Below are positions 3,433 through 5,141 of a DNA stretch of 5,141 nt, piece after piece. The stretch spans positions 1 to 5,141 of the forward strand of contig CAZHJG010000049.1 of the NCBI GenBank assembly GCA_964533425.1. Direction: 5' to 3'. A program made the position numbers and the translations under genes. Position 1 is the stretch's first letter; every line of letters starts with the position of its first letter. The notes under the pieces are model-generated. The model saw nothing but the letters and a program-made list of their open reading frames with translations. It did no database searches and was not told the DNA's origin. The DNA comes from CAZHJG01 sp964533425. Lineage in GTDB: Bacteria > Patescibacteriota > Saccharimonadia > Saccharimonadales > UBA4665.

Positions 3433-4185
3433 ATGTTTGGAAGACAAAAGGTAGCTACCCTAGTAGCTGAGTTCTTAGGTACGGGGATTCTGACGCTCCT
3501 CGTGCTGAGCGTGCAACGCTCGACTATCGGCGTGCCGTTCTTCGTGGCGACGGCTGCCGGCTTAACAGTTGCCCTCATGGTCTTTGCCGTGGGCGGCATT
3601 TCCGGTTCGCATTTGAATCCGGCAATCACCTTGGCAATGTGGACTGCCCGCCGCGTCTCAGCGCTGACCGGCGTCCTGTACATTGTGATGCAGTTCCTGG
3701 GCGCCTGGGCTGCCTACGGTCTGTACCACTACTACGTAAAGACTTCATTCCAGCCAATCGGCGGGCATTTTGCCGGCCGTGTGCTGGTGGCTGAAGCCGT
3801 TGGTGCTGGTATTTTCGCCTTCGGCGTTGCTGCTGCCCTCTACCAGGGTTACACGCGGGCGGTGACGGCCTCCGTTCAAGGCTTGGCTTACATGCTTGGT
3901 ATCATCGCCGCTTCTTCTGCAGCCTTGGGCTTGCTGAACCCGGCGCTGGCACTCGGCGTCCGCGCTTTCGTGCCTTGGGGCACAGGCGTTGTCGGCTGGG
4001 GCACGTACGTGCTCGGCCCGGTACTTGGTGCTATCATCGGTGTCAACTTGTACAGTCTGCTGTTTGCTGAAGCCTCCGTTGTAGCCGCTCCGGCTAGCGT
4101 AGCTGCTTCCAGCACTGCTGCGACAACCAAGAAGGCGCCTGCCAAGCGCTCAACCAAGAAATCCACTAGCCGCCGCAAGAAATAG
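3433..4185 (+). CDS. Aquaporin / MIP-family channel with a Lys/Arg-rich C-terminal tail
   Basis: This is a 250-residue membrane channel of the major intrinsic protein family, which lets water or small neutral solutes cross the cell membrane. About six membrane helices and both half-helix loops are visible: GGISGSHLNPAITLA (54-68, first NPA at 62-64) and LGLLNPALALGV (166-177, second NPA at 169-171). The N-terminal VAEFLGTGILTLLVL and the internal VLVAEAVGAGIFAFGVA are the duplicated family helices with conserved Glu. In water-selective members an Arg directly follows the second NPA; here it is Leu172, so the selectivity filter is atypical and the substrate cannot be assigned. Residues from about 215 form an Ala/Ser linker and then a strongly basic tail (TTKKAPAKRSTKKSTSRRKK). 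The start at ATG 3433 follows GGAGG; an upstream GTG would overlap that site. The gene sits behind the carbonic-anhydrase-like gene and ends before a strong terminator. Confidence 0.92.
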   Translation: MFGRQKVATLVAEFLGTGILTLLVLSVQRSTIGVPFFVATAAGLTVALMVFAVGGISGSHLNPAITLAMWTARRVSALTGVLYIVMQFLGAWAAYGLYHYYVKTSFQPIGGHFAGRVLVAEAVGAGIFAFGVAAALYQGYTRAVTASVQGLAYMLGIIAASSAALGLLNPALALGVRAFVPWGTGVVGWGTYVLGPVLGAIIGVNLYSLLFAEASVVAAPASVAASSTAATTKKAPAKRSTKKSTSRRKK

Positions 4186-4209
4186 TCAGATTCTTGCCGC
4201 ATGGCTTAT

Positions 4210-4238
4210 AACCGCCCGGAATCACACCGGGCGGTTTT
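4210..4238 (+). terminator. Strong intrinsic terminator after the aquaporin gene
   Basis: AACCGCCCGG (4210-4219) pairs perfectly with CCGGGCGGTT (4227-4236) as a 10-bp GC-rich stem with a 7-nt loop, followed by the T-run ending at 4238. It lies 24 bp after the aquaporin stop and just beyond the stop of the convergent gene. The reverse strand carries the same stem but a poor T-run, so it is stronger for the plus strand. Confidence 0.9.
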
Positions 4239-4239
4239 G

Positions 4240-5141
4240 CTATAGCTTGCCGTCTAGCAGGTCTTGCTCAAATTGCTCTATGCCCTGTATGGACGGCTCA
4301 TACGTTCCGGTGTCCGGAAACTCCAGCTTCATGATTCGTTGCCAGACAGCTTCGATAAGTCCGGCCAAGCGTTCGATCTCAGCGGAATCTGGCGGCAACC
4401 CCAGGACAATCTGTGCGGGCTTTTCGGCTTCGACGTACAGCATTTGGGCCGTGATGGCTTTACCATTTCCAAAACGGCGGTCTGACTGTACAAGCAGCGC
4501 ATAAAACAGTAGCTGGGTGCGATGCCGCCAGGCCTTGACGGCCTTGGTCTGGTCTTTGGTGTTGAAGTTAGTCAGGGGCTTACCAGTTTTGTAGTCACTG
4601 ATCAGAATGCCGTCTGAGTCCACGTCGATACGGTCCAGCTTGCCGTTAATGCGTGCTTGCTTGAGCGTGATGTCCGCAATGCGCTGCTCGGTCAGGCCGC
4701 CTTTGGTGAGCGTAATGAGCTGTTTGTCGAATAGCTTCTGCACTAGTTCCAGCCCTCGGGTTTTGTAGCGCTCGTAATCGAGCGGCGCCAGGTGCTCTTC
4801 GGCGAGCGTGGCTTCGAAGCGGTCGAGGATGGTGCCGGTGTCTAGCTGGCCGGTATTAACCAGGCGCTGCGCGGTCTCTAGCGCGGCGTGTACAGCAGTT
4901 CCGTAGCTGCCGGCCGGCGAGTGCGCGCGCGGTAGACGCAGCAGGTGGCGCTCCAAAAAGCTGCCGGGTCCGGCTTCGGCCAGATTCAGAAAGTCGATGA
5001 GCGCCGTCGGGCTGAGGGAATAGTGCTCCAGGCGGTCTTGTAGGAGGTCCTGCTCCTTATCGCTCTTGAGTCGCGGCCAGCGCAGGTCGCTCTCCAGCAC
5101 CACTACCGGTTCTTCCGGCGGCTGCTTAATGGTTGTCAGTG
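4240..5141 (-). CDS. PD-(D/E)XK nuclease domain, C-terminal part of a larger UvrD/RecB-like protein (partial)
   Basis: About 300 codons are visible and the frame stays open to the window edge; the GTG codons near 5100 are internal, preceded in frame by LTTIKQPPEEPVV. Numbering from the GTG at 5103, the RecB-family nuclease motifs are complete. They are GTAVHAALE (H72), a possible Glu near E139, GKLDRIDV (D157), LISDYKTGK (D170 and K172, the D-x-K core) and the helical QLLFY (Q197, Y201). This is the PDDEXK_1 arrangement found at the C-terminus of AddA/AddB, AdnAB and many UvrD-like helicases, where it cuts DNA unwound by the helicase. The cysteines of the iron-sulfur staple found in AddB and Cas4 are absent; the visible part has no cysteine. 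The LSPTALIDFLNL segment is the typical domain entry. A helicase part upstream is inferred, not seen. The gene is convergent with the aquaporin. Confidence 0.85.
   Translation of the reverse strand, partial: LTTIKQPPEEPVVVLESDLRWPRLKSDKEQDLLQDRLEHYSLSPTALIDFLNLAEAGPGSFLERHLLRLPRAHSPAGSYGTAVHAALETAQRLVNTGQLDTGTILDRFEATLAEEHLAPLDYERYKTRGLELVQKLFDKQLITLTKGGLTEQRIADITLKQARINGKLDRIDVDSDGILISDYKTGKPLTNFNTKDQTKAVKAWRHRTQLLFYALLVQSDRRFGNGKAITAQMLYVEAEKPAQIVLGLPPDSAEIERLAGLIEAVWQRIMKLEFPDTGTYEPSIQGIEQFEQDLLDGKL

Noticed and set aside
5098..5103. GTG codons near 5100 as the start of the nuclease gene
   Set aside because: The frame continues without a stop to the window edge and no ribosome-binding site precedes these codons.
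4240..5141. PD-(D/E)XK protein as a Cas4 or CRISPR adaptation gene
   Set aside because: It lacks the cysteine cluster of Cas4, no repeat array or cas gene is present, and the open frame extends upstream as expected for a helicase fusion.

Overview
The window is a compact stretch of bacterial chromosome with roughly balanced base composition and short intergenic gaps. It uses the standard code: TGA acts as a stop in several genes. The gene styles (MscL ending in a zinc ribbon, a UvrD/RecB-like C-terminal nuclease domain, apparently leaderless promoters, an aquaporin with a Lys/Arg-rich tail) would fit a Patescibacteria/CPR genome, perhaps Saccharibacteria. That assignment is an inference from gene style only; no marker gene here settles it.

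Layout. (1) Positions 1-754 are the 3' end of the F1Fo ATP synthase operon: the end of atpD, a spacer holding four tandem copies of a 7-bp unit, then complete atpC. A short hairpin with a T-run at 780-801 probably ends the operon. (2) Positions 879-1228 form a self-contained 350-bp unit: a GIY-YIG nuclease gene bounded by perfect 31-bp inverted repeats. Each repeat is itself a hairpin, and the two repeats contain the gene's start and stop codons. This looks like a small REP-type mobile or formerly mobile element. (3) Positions 1260-1517 encode a DUF1653 protein. Its likely promoter overlaps the right end of the element, and its stop codon overlaps that of the convergent mscL. (4) Positions 1514-2298 (minus strand) hold mscL and an unrecognised 112-residue protein. 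(5) A divergent regulatory gap with a perfect palindrome and a good sigma70-type promoter leads into a 298-codon protein that resembles the cadmium-type (CDCA/zeta) carbonic anhydrase fold. It is followed by an aquaporin-family channel and a strong terminator. (6) Positions 4240-5141 (minus strand) are the C-terminal PD-(D/E)XK nuclease domain of a larger, probably UvrD/RecB-like, protein that continues beyond the window.

Functionally, the ATP synthase end and the nuclease domain are housekeeping. The middle collects membrane and osmotic functions (MscL, aquaporin) around two poorly known genes, one a possible CO2/bicarbonate enzyme. The most unusual items are the GIY-YIG/inverted-repeat element, the carbonic-anhydrase-like protein next to an aquaporin lacking the usual pore arginine, and the promoters placed so close to start codons that the mRNAs would be leaderless.
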